A stretch of DNA of 64,000 nt. Origin: an uncultured Lachnospiraceae bacterium. GTDB taxonomy: Bacteria > Bacillota > Clostridia > Lachnospirales > Lachnospiraceae. Location of the stretch: contig CATLAK010000019.1 of NCBI GenBank assembly GCA_949878435.1, forward strand, positions 1 through 64,000, written 5' to 3'. The notes beneath the pieces are model-generated. The model saw only the letters and a program-made list of their open reading frames with translations, did not search any database and had not been told where the DNA came from. The position numbers and the translations under genes are program-made. Each line of letters begins with the position of its first letter. Position 1 is the stretch's first letter. Positions 29,664 to 39,982 of this stretch are shown here, piece by piece.

Positions 29664-30894
29664 CGGATGGAATAAAACAACATATCTAAAGGTATTTGTC
29701 AATTTGGGAATTATGCTGATGCTTCTGCTTTTCTGCATTTTTGTGCTTCCCAGGATTGTTATTTATTTCATGCCATTTGTAGTTGGATGGATCATTGCGC
29801 TGATTGCAAATCCTCTGGTCAGATTTTTTGAAAAGAAATTAAGAGTGAAGAGAAAAGCCGGAACAGCATTTGTGATTATAACAGTCATAGCGCTTGTCGT
29901 TGTGGCGGGATATTTTCTTGGAGTGAAACTGGCAGAAGAGATGACAGAGTTTATCAGCGCGCTGCCGGAAATGTGGGAAAACACGCAGAAAGATTTTGCG
30001 GTAATCGGGCAGAAACTGGCGGCGGCAAGCAGATATCTTCCAAAGGAAGTGCAGACGACTTTTAAAAACATTTCTGCAAATGTGGGAGAATATCTGGGCG
30101 GTCTTTTTGGGGGCTTAAGTACGCCTACCATTGAAGCACTCAGCCGTTTTGCCAAAAATCTTCCGTCCATTTTGATTGGTATTATTATGAGTGTCCTGTC
30201 TGCATATTTCTTCGTTGCAGAAAAGGACTATGTGCCCCAGCTTCTCTCCAAGGTGCTGCCGGAGGCTATTACGGAACGTTTCAACATGATTAAACGAGGG
30301 TTAAAGCGTGCCGTAGGAGGCTATTTCAAGGCACAGCTCAAGATAGAATTGTGGATGTATGTCCTCTTGGCAATAGGGTTTACCATTTTAAAGGTTAGGT
30401 ATGCGTTCCTGATTGCCATCGGCGTGGCATTTCTTGATTTCCTTCCCTTTTTTGGAACAGGAACGGTGCTTGTGCCATGGGCAGTGGTGAGATTTTTGAG
30501 CGCGGATTATAAAATGGTGATAGGGCTGCTCATCATATGGGGAGTAGGGCAGCTTGCAAGACAGTTGATTCAGCCCAAAATCGTGGGAGAATCCATCGGT
30601 CTCTCCTCCATACCAACCCTGTTCTTATTGTTTATAGGTTTTAAGGCTGGGGGCGTGGTTGGGATGATTATTGCGGTACCAATCGGCATCATCGTCCTGA
30701 CGATGTATGAGGAAGGCGTTTTTGACACTACCTTGAATAGCCTTAAGATACTGTACGCCAGTGTCAGCAACTTCAGACACCTAAAGGAAGAGGATATGGT
30801 TGCCATACATATCTACCGGGAAGAAGAGAAAGCGCGCATAGAAGCAAGGAGAAAACAGCAGGAAATGGCAGATGAAAAGGGGAAGAAGAAATGA
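29653..30894 (+). CDS. AI-2E family / sporulation YtvI-like integral membrane protein
   Basis: Multi-TM; FLDFLPFFGTGTVLVPWAVV; QPKIVGESIGLSSIPTLFLLFIGFKAGGVVGMIIAVPIG. Confidence 0.75.
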   Translation: MKDNGWNKTTYLKVFVNLGIMLMLLLFCIFVLPRIVIYFMPFVVGWIIALIANPLVRFFEKKLRVKRKAGTAFVIITVIALVVVAGYFLGVKLAEEMTEFISALPEMWENTQKDFAVIGQKLAAASRYLPKEVQTTFKNISANVGEYLGGLFGGLSTPTIEALSRFAKNLPSILIGIIMSVLSAYFFVAEKDYVPQLLSKVLPEAITERFNMIKRGLKRAVGGYFKAQLKIELWMYVLLAIGFTILKVRYAFLIAIGVAFLDFLPFFGTGTVLVPWAVVRFLSADYKMVIGLLIIWGVGQLARQLIQPKIVGESIGLSSIPTLFLLFIGFKAGGVVGMIIAVPIGIIVLTMYEEGVFDTTLNSLKILYASVSNFRHLKEEDMVAIHIYREEEKARIEARRKQQEMADEKGKKK

Positions 30895-31877
30895 GAGTGA
30901 CTGTATATAGCTGCAGACCCTTCGATGAAAAGGATTTATTTGAAAAACTTGGAAGGGAGTTTGGGATAGAGCTGATATTGTGTCCGGACGCGCCGGACGA
31001 GAAGAACGCGTCGCTTGCCAAGGGAAGCGAATGTATCGACATTCTTACATCCCAGATGACGGCAGGTCTGCTTAAAGTATTTGCGGATTACGGTGTGAAA
31101 TATGTGACTACAAGAACAATCGGTTATGACCACATTGATATAAAAGCGGCGAAAGAACTTGGGCTGACGGTTGCCAATGCGCCTTATGGTCCCTGCGGTG
31201 TGGCGGATTACACGGTGATGTTGCTGCTTATGACTATCCGCAGGATGAAACGGATCTTGGAGCGAACCAACATACAGGATTATACCATCAAAGGAATCCA
31301 GGGAAGGGAATTGAAAGATTTGACGGTAGGCATTATAGGAACGGGCAGGATTGGAAGGACGGTGCTAAAGGATCTGTCCGGTTTCGGCTGCCGTTTGATT
31401 GCCTATGATTTGTATGAAAGTGCGGAAGTAAAGGAATCAGGGGTGCCCTATGTAACATTGGAAGAAATGTGGAGACAGGCGGATGTAATCTCACTCCATA
31501 CGCCGCTCACCAGTGAAAATCGTCATATGATCAATGAGAAAACGATTTCACAAATGAAGGATGGTGTAATGATTATCAATACTGCAAGGGGCGCGCTGAT
31601 CGATTCACAGGCGCTGATTGCAGGCATTGAAAGCGGTAAAATAGGCGGCGCCGGTTTAGATGTGGTAGAAAATGAATTTGAACTGTATTATTATGACCGC
31701 AAATCAGATATACTGAATAATAGGGAACTGGCAATTCTAAGAGGGTTCCCCAATGTAACGGTAAGCCATCATATGGCTTTTTATACGGATGACTGTGTGG
31801 AGACGGTGGTCAGGGACTCTCTGCTTGGTTGTAAATACTTTGTGGAGGGAAAAGAAAATCCCTGGGAGGTACAATAG
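30891..31877 (+). CDS. D-isomer-specific 2-hydroxyacid dehydrogenase, D-lactate dehydrogenase-like
   Basis: TRTIGYDHIDIKAAKELG; VGIIGTGRIGRTV; INTARGALID; VSHHMAFYTD. Confidence 0.88.
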   Translation: MRVTVYSCRPFDEKDLFEKLGREFGIELILCPDAPDEKNASLAKGSECIDILTSQMTAGLLKVFADYGVKYVTTRTIGYDHIDIKAAKELGLTVANAPYGPCGVADYTVMLLLMTIRRMKRILERTNIQDYTIKGIQGRELKDLTVGIIGTGRIGRTVLKDLSGFGCRLIAYDLYESAEVKESGVPYVTLEEMWRQADVISLHTPLTSENRHMINEKTISQMKDGVMIINTARGALIDSQALIAGIESGKIGGAGLDVVENEFELYYYDRKSDILNNRELAILRGFPNVTVSHHMAFYTDDCVETVVRDSLLGCKYFVEGKENPWEVQ

Positions 31878-32645
31878 TTGCGAAATTTTAAGATGATACT
31901 GCAATATGAGGGGACCCGATATCAGGGATGGCAGAAGCAGGAAAGTACGGAGCGCACCATTCAGGGCAAATTAAATGCGCTGCTTACGAAGATGACAGGG
32001 CAGGAGATAGAAGTGCAAGGATCTGGCAGAACGGACGCAGGGGTACACGCGTTAGGTCAGACCGCCAATTTTCATGCAGATACGAATCTGAGTGCCGGGG
32101 AGATCATGGAGTATATGAACACCTATCTTCCGGAGGATATTGCAGTGATTTCCTTGGAGGAAGTGCCTGAGCGGTTTCACAGCAGGCTGAATGCAAAGGG
32201 GAAAACTTACTGTTACCGTGTACGGAACACGCATATTCCCCATGTGTTTGACAGAAGATATACTTATACGGTGCCTGAAAAGCTGGATCTTGAGGCGATG
32301 AGACAGGCGGCAGAATATCTGATCGGAACCCATGATTTCAAGGCTTTTACATCGGCTAAGAAGGGGAAAAAGTCTACCGTGAGGACTATTGAGTCTATCC
32401 GCATAGAAAAAGGGAAAAGTCTGTCCCCGCAGGCAGCGGGAACGGAAGATGAAATCCGGTTTTGGTACAGCGGCAATGGGTTTTTATACCATATGGTCCG
32501 TATCATGACAGGTACATTGTTGGAAGTGGGCGCACACAAGAGAAGACCGGAAGAGATTGCAGAAGTGTTGGCGCACGGGTGCAGAGAACAGGCAGGGGCG
32601 CTTGCGCCTGCTAAGGGGCTTACTTTGATGGAGGTTCGTTATTAG
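31878..32645 (+). CDS. truA: tRNA pseudouridine(38-40) synthase TruA
   Basis: ILQYEGTRYQGWQKQ; GSGRTDAGVHALGQTANF; TTG start. Confidence 0.95.
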   Translation: MRNFKMILQYEGTRYQGWQKQESTERTIQGKLNALLTKMTGQEIEVQGSGRTDAGVHALGQTANFHADTNLSAGEIMEYMNTYLPEDIAVISLEEVPERFHSRLNAKGKTYCYRVRNTHIPHVFDRRYTYTVPEKLDLEAMRQAAEYLIGTHDFKAFTSAKKGKKSTVRTIESIRIEKGKSLSPQAAGTEDEIRFWYSGNGFLYHMVRIMTGTLLEVGAHKRRPEEIAEVLAHGCREQAGALAPAKGLTLMEVRY

Positions 32646-33139
32646 TGGAAAAGAGACAATTTCATAAGAAATATGTCAGATTAATTTTCTTTATATATTT
32701 ACTGATTGTGATTAAGGTGATTATTTTTAAGTATCCTCTGGAGCAATTAAGGGCAATTGCCGCCACCTGGGAAAAAGGGGTGATTCTGGAGGGACTGGAT
32801 ACGGCTAATTTCACGTTGTTTAAGACCATACGTATGTATATAGATTATTCCTATAAGCTCAACAGTTTTGAAAATCTGGTAGGGAATGTGGTGGTATTCA
32901 TTCCCTTTGGTTTTCTGCTGCCGTATGTCTTGAAGCATGGCAGGAACTTTCTGGTGATGCTGATCAATGCATTCCTTTTTGTTCTTGGAATTGAAGTCTT
33001 CCAGCTTTTCAGTGCATTCGGCGCTTTTGATGTGGATGATATCCTTTTGAACTGCTTCGGGGCAGTGCTTGGATATATCGCTTATCTGATTTATGAAGCC
33101 TTGAAAAAAAGATATTATGGTAAGAAAAGGAGAGAATGA
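32645..33139 (+). CDS. VanZ-family membrane protein
   Basis: NLVGNVVVFIPFGFLLPYV; FQLFSAFGAFDVDDILLNCFGAVLGY. Confidence 0.85.
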   Translation: MEKRQFHKKYVRLIFFIYLLIVIKVIIFKYPLEQLRAIAATWEKGVILEGLDTANFTLFKTIRMYIDYSYKLNSFENLVGNVVVFIPFGFLLPYVLKHGRNFLVMLINAFLFVLGIEVFQLFSAFGAFDVDDILLNCFGAVLGYIAYLIYEALKKRYYGKKRRE

Positions 33140-33140
33140 C

Positions 33141-33731
33141 ATGGCAGATTTTTTAAAGAGTTTAAAGGCAAATTATACGATATCGGCGGCGGTCTGTGCG
33201 CTGCTCGGGCTGGTGCTGGTCATCTGGCCGGGGGCTACAAGCCAGATCATCTGTATGCTGCTTGGGGGCGTGCTCTTAGCGTACGGCATTTTGCAGATTG
33301 CTATTTACTTGTTTAACAGAGAAAGGACCATTGTTCTGCAGGGAATGATGCTTCTGGGCATTGTCTTTGCGGTGATCGGGCTTTGGATTTTGCTGAAGCC
33401 GGAGATGATCATCGTGGCGGTGCCAGTGATCGTTGGAGTTTTGATCGTTATACATGGTTTACATAATGTTGTGCAGGCGCTTGCGCTGAAAAAGGACGGT
33501 TACGAAAACTGGTGGCTGGCATTTGTGCTGGGAATGCTCACGGTGATTTTCGGCGGTGTGCTGATTTTCAATCCTTTCAAGGCAATTGAGCTGGTGGTGA
33601 GGATCATCGGTGTATTTCTGATTTATGACGGGGTGTCAGATATATGGATCCTTTCAAGGGTGTTTAAGGTGAAAAGAGACAAAGAAAGAATCATCGATGC
33701 ATCCTTTGTGGATATTGAAGACGAGGATTAA
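33141..33731 (+). CDS. DUF308 (HdeD-like) membrane protein
   Basis: Six short TMs with paired GLVLVIWPGATSQI / GLWILLKPEMIIVAVPVIVGVLIVIHGL. Confidence 0.75.
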   Translation: MADFLKSLKANYTISAAVCALLGLVLVIWPGATSQIICMLLGGVLLAYGILQIAIYLFNRERTIVLQGMMLLGIVFAVIGLWILLKPEMIIVAVPVIVGVLIVIHGLHNVVQALALKKDGYENWWLAFVLGMLTVIFGGVLIFNPFKAIELVVRIIGVFLIYDGVSDIWILSRVFKVKRDKERIIDASFVDIEDED

Positions 33732-33745
33732 GGAAGGAGAGGGCG

Positions 33746-34624
33746 ATGGCAATTTACGGTTTGAAAAATGAGGCAGTGGAGATTCAGATCCAGTCAAAGG
33801 GGGCGGAACTAAAATCACTGAAAAGAAGAAGCGACGGGACGGAATATCTGTGGAATGCAGATCCGGCTTTCTGGGGAAGGACTTCACCGGTATTGTTCCC
33901 CTTTGTAGGGGGCGTGAAGAATAAGGAGTACAGGACCAAGGGAAAGACCTTTTCCATGGGTCAGCACGGCTTTGCCAGGGATATGGAATTGGAACTTTTA
34001 TCACAGGCGGAGGATGAGATCTGGTTGGTGTTAAAGGACAGTGAACAGACGAGGCAGAACTATCCATATGCATTTGTGTTAAAGCTGGGGTATCGTCTGC
34101 TGGAAGCAGGCGTAGAGGTGTGCTGGCAGGTGGAGAACCCGGGCGTAGAGGAACTGCCCTTTTCCATTGGCGGTCATCCTGCTTTTAACTGTCCGATTAA
34201 GGATGGAGAGAAACAGACGGACTATTTTCTTAGATTCGACGCGCAGGAAAAGGTGGTAAGCACCAGGGTCAGTGACAAGGGGATGGCGACGGATGAAAAG
34301 GATACTTATATGCTGGACCAAGGATACTTGCAGATCACGGAGCATATGTTCGACCATGATGCGCTGGTAATTGAACATGACCAGGCAAAAGAGGTGGCTT
34401 TTTGCAGACCGGACAAGACGGCATATCTTACGGTGAAGATGGAGGTTCCGCTATTTGGAATCTGGTCTCCGCCGCACAAAAATGCGCCCTTTATCTGCAT
34501 CGAACCATGGTATGGCAGGTGCGACCATGAAAATTTTGCGGGAGAATTGAAAGAACGGGAGTGGGAGAATCTGCTTGCGCCGGGAGGTGTGTGGAAGGCG
34601 TCTTATCAGATTTTGATTGGATAG
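33746..34624 (+). CDS. Aldose 1-epimerase family protein
   Basis: SKGAELKSLKRRSDGTEYLWNADPAFWGRTSPVLFPFVG; GQHGFARDMEL; GGHPAFNCP. Confidence 0.9.
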   Translation: MAIYGLKNEAVEIQIQSKGAELKSLKRRSDGTEYLWNADPAFWGRTSPVLFPFVGGVKNKEYRTKGKTFSMGQHGFARDMELELLSQAEDEIWLVLKDSEQTRQNYPYAFVLKLGYRLLEAGVEVCWQVENPGVEELPFSIGGHPAFNCPIKDGEKQTDYFLRFDAQEKVVSTRVSDKGMATDEKDTYMLDQGYLQITEHMFDHDALVIEHDQAKEVAFCRPDKTAYLTVKMEVPLFGIWSPPHKNAPFICIEPWYGRCDHENFAGELKEREWENLLAPGGVWKASYQILIG

Positions 34625-34645
34625 AAAAATAGAAAAAGAAAGCAA

Positions 34646-35239
34646 ATGAGGGAGCATAAGATGGAAAGAATGATTCTTGCACGGGAAGAAGACCGTGGGA
34701 TGAAAGGCGAGTGTCTTCTGGTAGTATTTGTCCTAAGTCTTGTGACGGGATTTGTAGGTATACCCATAGGCGCCATATTGAGCGGCGTAATGCAGAGAGT
34801 ATTGAAAGATAGTTCTCCGCTGATTCAGTATGGATTTTTCCTGGGAGCAATTGCAGTTGCAATGTTAATAGGGCTTATTTACGGAATAAAATCAATTGAT
34901 ATGAAGAATCACACGATATGCAGCAAGTGTAAGGGGAAGATGCGTCCTATGACGGAGATGGACGGAATCTTTCAGATTCCAGCGGCGGGGGAGGAGTCTT
35001 ATCAAAATCCCCTCCCTTATCTCGCCGAGAATATGGTGAGGGTGCCTTCGGTAAGTGCGATTTCAGGCGGTCATAGAGGCTGTTATGTCTGTGGCTATAA
35101 GTGCGAAAAATGCGGGGACCGCATGGTAAGGATTAAGGACTTTCTTCCCAGAAGGGGATGTTGTGAAGATAAGGGAACCTATTATTTTTCTTATACAGAG
35201 TTTTCCCTTGCGCGCGGAAAAGAAGATTTTATCAATTGA
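34646..35239 (+). CDS. Hypothetical membrane protein with CxxC pairs (zinc-ribbon-like)
   Basis: Two N-terminal TMs; CSKCKGKM, CYVCGYKCEKCGDRM. Confidence 0.55.
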   Translation: MREHKMERMILAREEDRGMKGECLLVVFVLSLVTGFVGIPIGAILSGVMQRVLKDSSPLIQYGFFLGAIAVAMLIGLIYGIKSIDMKNHTICSKCKGKMRPMTEMDGIFQIPAAGEESYQNPLPYLAENMVRVPSVSAISGGHRGCYVCGYKCEKCGDRMVRIKDFLPRRGCCEDKGTYYFSYTEFSLARGKEDFIN

Positions 35240-35253
35240 TATGAGGAGGCATT

Positions 35254-36105
35254 ATGGCAAAGATACGGTTTGATTTTGCAGTCGCCATGGTGATGGCTTT
35301 TGGGGTTGGATCGCTGGTCAACTTCGGGGCAGGAAAGGTGATTGACGTTATGGAGGAAAAATCTAAGGAGGAGGTAGTCTCCGATGTGGAAATCGGCGCC
35401 GTGGCGGGCAGGGGGACACCGGTGGCAGACAGCATTTCAGATATGATGAAGGAAGATTATTTTACTGCCCATATAGAGCGTGAAAATGAACTTGACTCTG
35501 TATATTATGACAATGTTTTTTATAAGATTTATGAATTAGAATCAGGTGAGGTGGTATTGGCGGACGAGAATTTTTATAACGCCCAATATGACCACGATGA
35601 GGATGATACCGACCTGTTTCCGGATATCTATCGGGTACTGCCGGTGGGAAGAGTGGTTAGGGAACAGCTGGACGAGGGATTGATAGAAGCGGTAGAAGAG
35701 ACAGGACATACACTGACAGACACTTCCTTTTACATAGATATGCGGGGAGGATTTGAAGAGTTTTCCAGGGAGGAATGGGAAGGCAGGGCAGAATTTTTAA
35801 GCTTTGCCGTGGGATTTGCGGCGTTTTTATTGATTCGTTACCTGATGATTGCCAGCGGTCTCTTTTCGCCGGTATTCCCCTTACGCTTTTTAAAGTCCTG
35901 GAAACGGTTCGTAAACTATTACGGCATTATCTATTATGGGGATGAAGTAAAACAGATTGTAGAGCTGCGCAGAAAGGGAAAGATGGACGAAGCCGCGTAC
36001 GAATTTTCCAAACTGGTGGGTGTGGACGATGAGGAAGCACAGATGGCAATGAGATTCTGGCAGGATATTTACGGGGAAGGGATTTTGAAAGTAAAAGTGA
36101 AGTGA
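35254..36105 (+). CDS. Hypothetical membrane protein
   Basis: SD (gaggagg) and start; TM FLSFAVGFAAFLLIRYLMIASGLF; follows preceding ORF closely. Confidence 0.5.
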   Translation: MAKIRFDFAVAMVMAFGVGSLVNFGAGKVIDVMEEKSKEEVVSDVEIGAVAGRGTPVADSISDMMKEDYFTAHIERENELDSVYYDNVFYKIYELESGEVVLADENFYNAQYDHDEDDTDLFPDIYRVLPVGRVVREQLDEGLIEAVEETGHTLTDTSFYIDMRGGFEEFSREEWEGRAEFLSFAVGFAAFLLIRYLMIASGLFSPVFPLRFLKSWKRFVNYYGIIYYGDEVKQIVELRRKGKMDEAAYEFSKLVGVDDEEAQMAMRFWQDIYGEGILKVKVK

Positions 36106-36120
36106 AAATAAAATTCTTTC

Positions 36121-36443
36121 TTGACAAAGGCAAAGATGGCTACTAAGATAAGAATAACTTCACAGATAAAGGTAATGAAGAAGAGGAGTACGTACCCCCT
36201 GCCTGTCAGAGAAGAGACCCTGTGCTGACCTCTAAGCACAGTGCTGGAAGGTTTCAAGGAAAGGAATGCGGAAGGTAGCTTTGGAACCGGAGGACCGAAC
36301 AGAAGTAAGCCCTCACGCCTTATCCCCGTTAGCGGATAGGATTTTGAAAGAAATCGCTTAAGTGATAAATGAAGGTGGTACCGCGCAGCGAAAGAACATG
36401 CGCCCTTTGCAGATGAAATAAAAGTCTGTGAAGGGCGCTTTTT
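36121..36443 (+). ncRNA. T-box leader of valS including promoter-like sequence and terminator
   Basis: ttgaca..taagat at 36121-36149; T-box core gaaggtggtaccgcg 36371-36385; terminator gcgcccttt..aagggcgcttttt 36400-36443; candidate GUA specifier 36275-36277. Confidence 0.9.
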
Positions 36444-36474
36444 ATGCACAGATTTGAAGTAAAGGAGAATCGTT

Positions 36475-39156
36475 ATGAAGAAAGAACTTGCAAAGACCTA
36501 CGATCCTAAGGGAATCGAGGACAGAATTTATGAAAAATGGATGGAAAAGAAGTATTTCCACGCCGAAGTAGATCACGCAAAGACACCCTTTACCATCGTG
36601 ATCCCCCCTCCAAATATCACAGGGCAGCTTCACATGGGACATGCGCTGGACAATACCATGCAGGATATTCTCATCCGCTTTAAGCGGATGCAGGGTTACA
36701 ATGCCCTCTGGCAGCCGGGGACAGATCACGCCAGCATTGCGACGGAGGTCAAGATCATTGAAAAGCTGAAGGAAGAAGGCATCAGCAAGGAAGACTTAGG
36801 GCGCGACGGGTTTCTTGAACGGGCGTGGGAATGGAAAAAGGAGTACGGCAGCCGGATTATCAGCCAGCTTAAGAAAATGGGTTCCTCCTGCGACTGGGAC
36901 AGAGAGCGTTTTACCATGGATGAGGGCTGTAATAAGGCGGTAACGGAAGTGTTCTGCAAGATGCATGAAAAGGGCTGGATCTATAAAGGCAGCCGGATTA
37001 TCAACTGGTGTCCTGTGTGCAACACTTCCATATCGGATGCGGAGGTGGAGTATGCAGAGCAGGCAGGACATTTCTGGCACATTAAATATCCGGTGATTGA
37101 GGAGGAAGGCAGCGTGAGCGCCACCCGGTTCGTAGAGTTTGCCACCACCAGACCGGAGACTATGCTGGGGGATACTGCGGTAGCGGTCAACCCTGAGGAT
37201 GACAGGTATAAAGATATTATTGGAAAGAAGCTGATGCTGCCTTTTATCAACAGGGAAATTCCTGTGGTGGCAGATTCTTATGTAGATATGGAATTTGGTA
37301 CCGGCGTGGTAAAGATCACCCCTGCCCATGACCCTAACGATTTCGAGGTTGGAAAGCGTCATCAGCTGGCGGAAATCAACATCTTAAATGATGATGCAAC
37401 CATCAATGAAAATGGCGGCAAGTTCTGCGGCATGGACCGCTATGCGGCGAGAGAGGCGATTGTAAAAGAACTGGACGAGATGGGACTTTTGGTGAGAATT
37501 GAAGACTATTCTCATAATGTGGGAACCCATGACCGGTGCAAGACCACCATTGAGCCCATGATCAAACAGCAGTGGTTCGTGAAGATGGAAGAACTCATAA
37601 AGCCTGCTGTGGAGGCAGTCAAAAATGGCGATATCCAGCTGATTCCTAAGCGTATGGAAAAGACGTACTTTAACTGGACGGACAATATCCGCGACTGGTG
37701 TATTTCCAGACAGCTCTGGTGGGGACACCGGATTCCTGCATATTATTGCGATAAGTGCGGGGAAATCGTGGTAAGCGCCGATGCGCCTTCGGTATGCCCT
37801 AAATGCGGATGTGAACACTTTACCCAGGACTCGGATACGCTGGACACATGGTTCTCCTCTGCGCTCTGGCCTTTCTCCACATTAGGATGGCCTGATCAGA
37901 CAGAGGATCTGAAATACTTTTATCCCACAGACGTGTTGGTGACCGGATATGACATTATCTTTTTCTGGGTTATCCGCATGATCTTTTCCGGTTATGAGCA
38001 GATGGGTGAAAAACCCTTTAAGACCGTACTTTTTCATGGACTGGTAAGGGATTCCCAAGGACGGAAGATGAGCAAATCCTTAGGTAATGGTATCGATCCC
38101 CTTGAAATCATTGATCAGTACGGCGCCGACGCCCTGCGGCTTACCCTGATTACAGGAAATGCGCCGGGCAATGACATGCGTTTCTACTATGAGAGAGTGG
38201 AGGCAAGCAGGAATTTTGCAAACAAGATCTGGAACGCTTCCCGCTTCATCATGATGAACATGCCGGAAGAAGGACTAAAGGTAACAGAGCCTTCTCTTGA
38301 GCCGGTTGACAAATGGATCCTTTCTAAATTGAATACGCTGATCAAAGATGTAACCGACAATATGGACAGCTTTGAACTTGGCATTGCAGTCCAGAAGGTC
38401 TATGACTTTATCTGGGATGAATTTTGCGATTGGTATATTGAGATGGTAAAGCCGCGTCTTTACAATTCCGATGACCAGGCCAGCAAGGATGCCGCACTCT
38501 GGACCCTCCAGACGGTGTTGCTTAACGCCCTTAAGCTGCTCCATCCGTATATGCCCTTCCTCACGGAAGAAATCTTTTGTACCCTGCAGTCAGAAGAAGA
38601 ATCTATTATGATTTCCAGTTGGCCAAAGTACCGGAAGGAATGGTACTTTGAAAAAGAAGAAAAGGACATTGAAATCGTCAAGGAAGCGGTACGGGGTATC
38701 CGGAATGTTCGTACAGAAATGAACGTTGCGCCCAGCAGAAAGGCGCAGGTGTTCGTGGTTAGCAAAAAGGAAGAGATTATCAATGCTTTCACGGAAGGAA
38801 AGCTGTTCTTTCAGTCCCTTGCTTATGCATCGGAAGTGACTATTCAGAAGGATAAGGAAGGTATTGCAGAAGATGCAGTATCTGTAGTAATCGCCAACGC
38901 AACCCTTTATATCCCCTTTGCAGAGCTTGTGGACATTGCCCAGGAGACCCAGCGGCTTAAAAAGGAAGAAAAGCGGCTTGAGGGAGAACTTGCTCGTGTC
39001 AACGGCATGCTGAATAACGAAAGATTCTTATCTAAAGCGCCGGAAGCAAAAATTGCGGAAGAAAAAGAAAAATACACCAAATATACACAGATGATGGAAC
39101 AGGTCAAGATGCGGTTAGCACAGCTTTCGGGGAGGACGCATGAGATATCAGGATGA
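36475..39156 (+). CDS. valS: Valine--tRNA ligase
   Basis: [64 protein letters not shown]. Confidence 0.97.
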   Translation: MKKELAKTYDPKGIEDRIYEKWMEKKYFHAEVDHAKTPFTIVIPPPNITGQLHMGHALDNTMQDILIRFKRMQGYNALWQPGTDHASIATEVKIIEKLKEEGISKEDLGRDGFLERAWEWKKEYGSRIISQLKKMGSSCDWDRERFTMDEGCNKAVTEVFCKMHEKGWIYKGSRIINWCPVCNTSISDAEVEYAEQAGHFWHIKYPVIEEEGSVSATRFVEFATTRPETMLGDTAVAVNPEDDRYKDIIGKKLMLPFINREIPVVADSYVDMEFGTGVVKITPAHDPNDFEVGKRHQLAEINILNDDATINENGGKFCGMDRYAAREAIVKELDEMGLLVRIEDYSHNVGTHDRCKTTIEPMIKQQWFVKMEELIKPAVEAVKNGDIQLIPKRMEKTYFNWTDNIRDWCISRQLWWGHRIPAYYCDKCGEIVVSADAPSVCPKCGCEHFTQDSDTLDTWFSSALWPFSTLGWPDQTEDLKYFYPTDVLVTGYDIIFFWVIRMIFSGYEQMGEKPFKTVLFHGLVRDSQGRKMSKSLGNGIDPLEIIDQYGADALRLTLITGNAPGNDMRFYYERVEASRNFANKIWNASRFIMMNMPEEGLKVTEPSLEPVDKWILSKLNTLIKDVTDNMDSFELGIAVQKVYDFIWDEFCDWYIEMVKPRLYNSDDQASKDAALWTLQTVLLNALKLLHPYMPFLTEEIFCTLQSEEESIMISSWPKYRKEWYFEKEEKDIEIVKEAVRGIRNVRTEMNVAPSRKAQVFVVSKKEEIINAFTEGKLFFQSLAYASEVTIQKDKEGIAEDAVSVVIANATLYIPFAELVDIAQETQRLKKEEKRLEGELARVNGMLNNERFLSKAPEAKIAEEKEKYTKYTQMMEQVKMRLAQLSGRTHEISG

Positions 39157-39913
39157 ATGGCTTCTTCTTGAAGCAGGAGATGATATTGATGAGATAGAGC
39201 ACAGACCGCCGTCAGAAGAGTTTTTATTTTATTGGGCGGTAGCCAATGGGGATGTAGATGCCGTGAGAAAAAACTGCGAGATGGGGAGATTTGTACAGAG
39301 TGATGGCGTGGGGGTGTTATCGCGTAATCCGGTTACGAATCTCAAATATCATTTTGTAATCACAACGGCTATGGTGACACGCTTGTGCCGGCAGAATGGC
39401 ATGGAGTCGGAGCAGGCGTTTCGGCTGAGTGATTTTTATATCCAGAAGCTGGATCACATTCACACCGTGGAGGAGGTGCGCACCCTACATGATGAAATGG
39501 TGATGGATTATACGGAGAAGATGCGCAGGTATTTTCGGAAGGATACGAACTCCAAGCATATTAATGCCTGCAAAGAGTACATTTATTCTCACATTAAGGA
39601 GCGGATCACGATTGAAGATCTGTCGGATGAGTTTGGCGTGTCTGCCAGCTATTTATCCCGATTGTTCAAGAAAGAGACGGGGGTATCTGTGAGCGCATAT
39701 ATTCGTGAACAGAAGATGAATATAGCCAAAAATCTTTTGCGGTTCAGTGACTATTCGCTGATTGAGATTGCCAATCGCCTTTCCTTTTCTTCCCAGAGCC
39801 ACTTTATCCAGCAGTTCAGGGAGACGGTGGGAATGACGCCTAAGAAATATCGGGATGAAAATTATATGGTTCAGTGGAATACAAAGGCGTCGGAGGATTC
39901 GGAACAACCTTAA
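39140..39913 (+). CDS. AraC-family transcriptional regulator
   Basis: C-terminal double [69 protein letters not shown]. Confidence 0.92.
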   Translation: MRYQDEWLLLEAGDDIDEIEHRPPSEEFLFYWAVANGDVDAVRKNCEMGRFVQSDGVGVLSRNPVTNLKYHFVITTAMVTRLCRQNGMESEQAFRLSDFYIQKLDHIHTVEEVRTLHDEMVMDYTEKMRRYFRKDTNSKHINACKEYIYSHIKERITIEDLSDEFGVSASYLSRLFKKETGVSVSAYIREQKMNIAKNLLRFSDYSLIEIANRLSFSSQSHFIQQFRETVGMTPKKYRDENYMVQWNTKASEDSEQP

Positions 39914-39926
39914 ACATAAAGTAACA

Positions 39927-39970
39927 AATATCCTGGGGATGGAAGATTTGCCATACCCAGGATATTTTTG
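39927..39970. terminator. Bidirectional terminator between araC-like and GH94 genes
   Basis: aaatatcctggg..cccaggatatttttg between convergent genes. Confidence 0.8.
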
Positions 39971-39982
39971 TACTGCCGGGAA

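Noticed and set aside
30891-33139. VanH-like dehydrogenase and VanZ-family gene near each other, suggesting a glycopeptide-resistance cluster
   Set aside because: truA lies between them, and there is no D-Ala-D-Lac ligase, VanX or VanRS; D-lactate dehydrogenases and VanZ-family proteins are common outside resistance loci.
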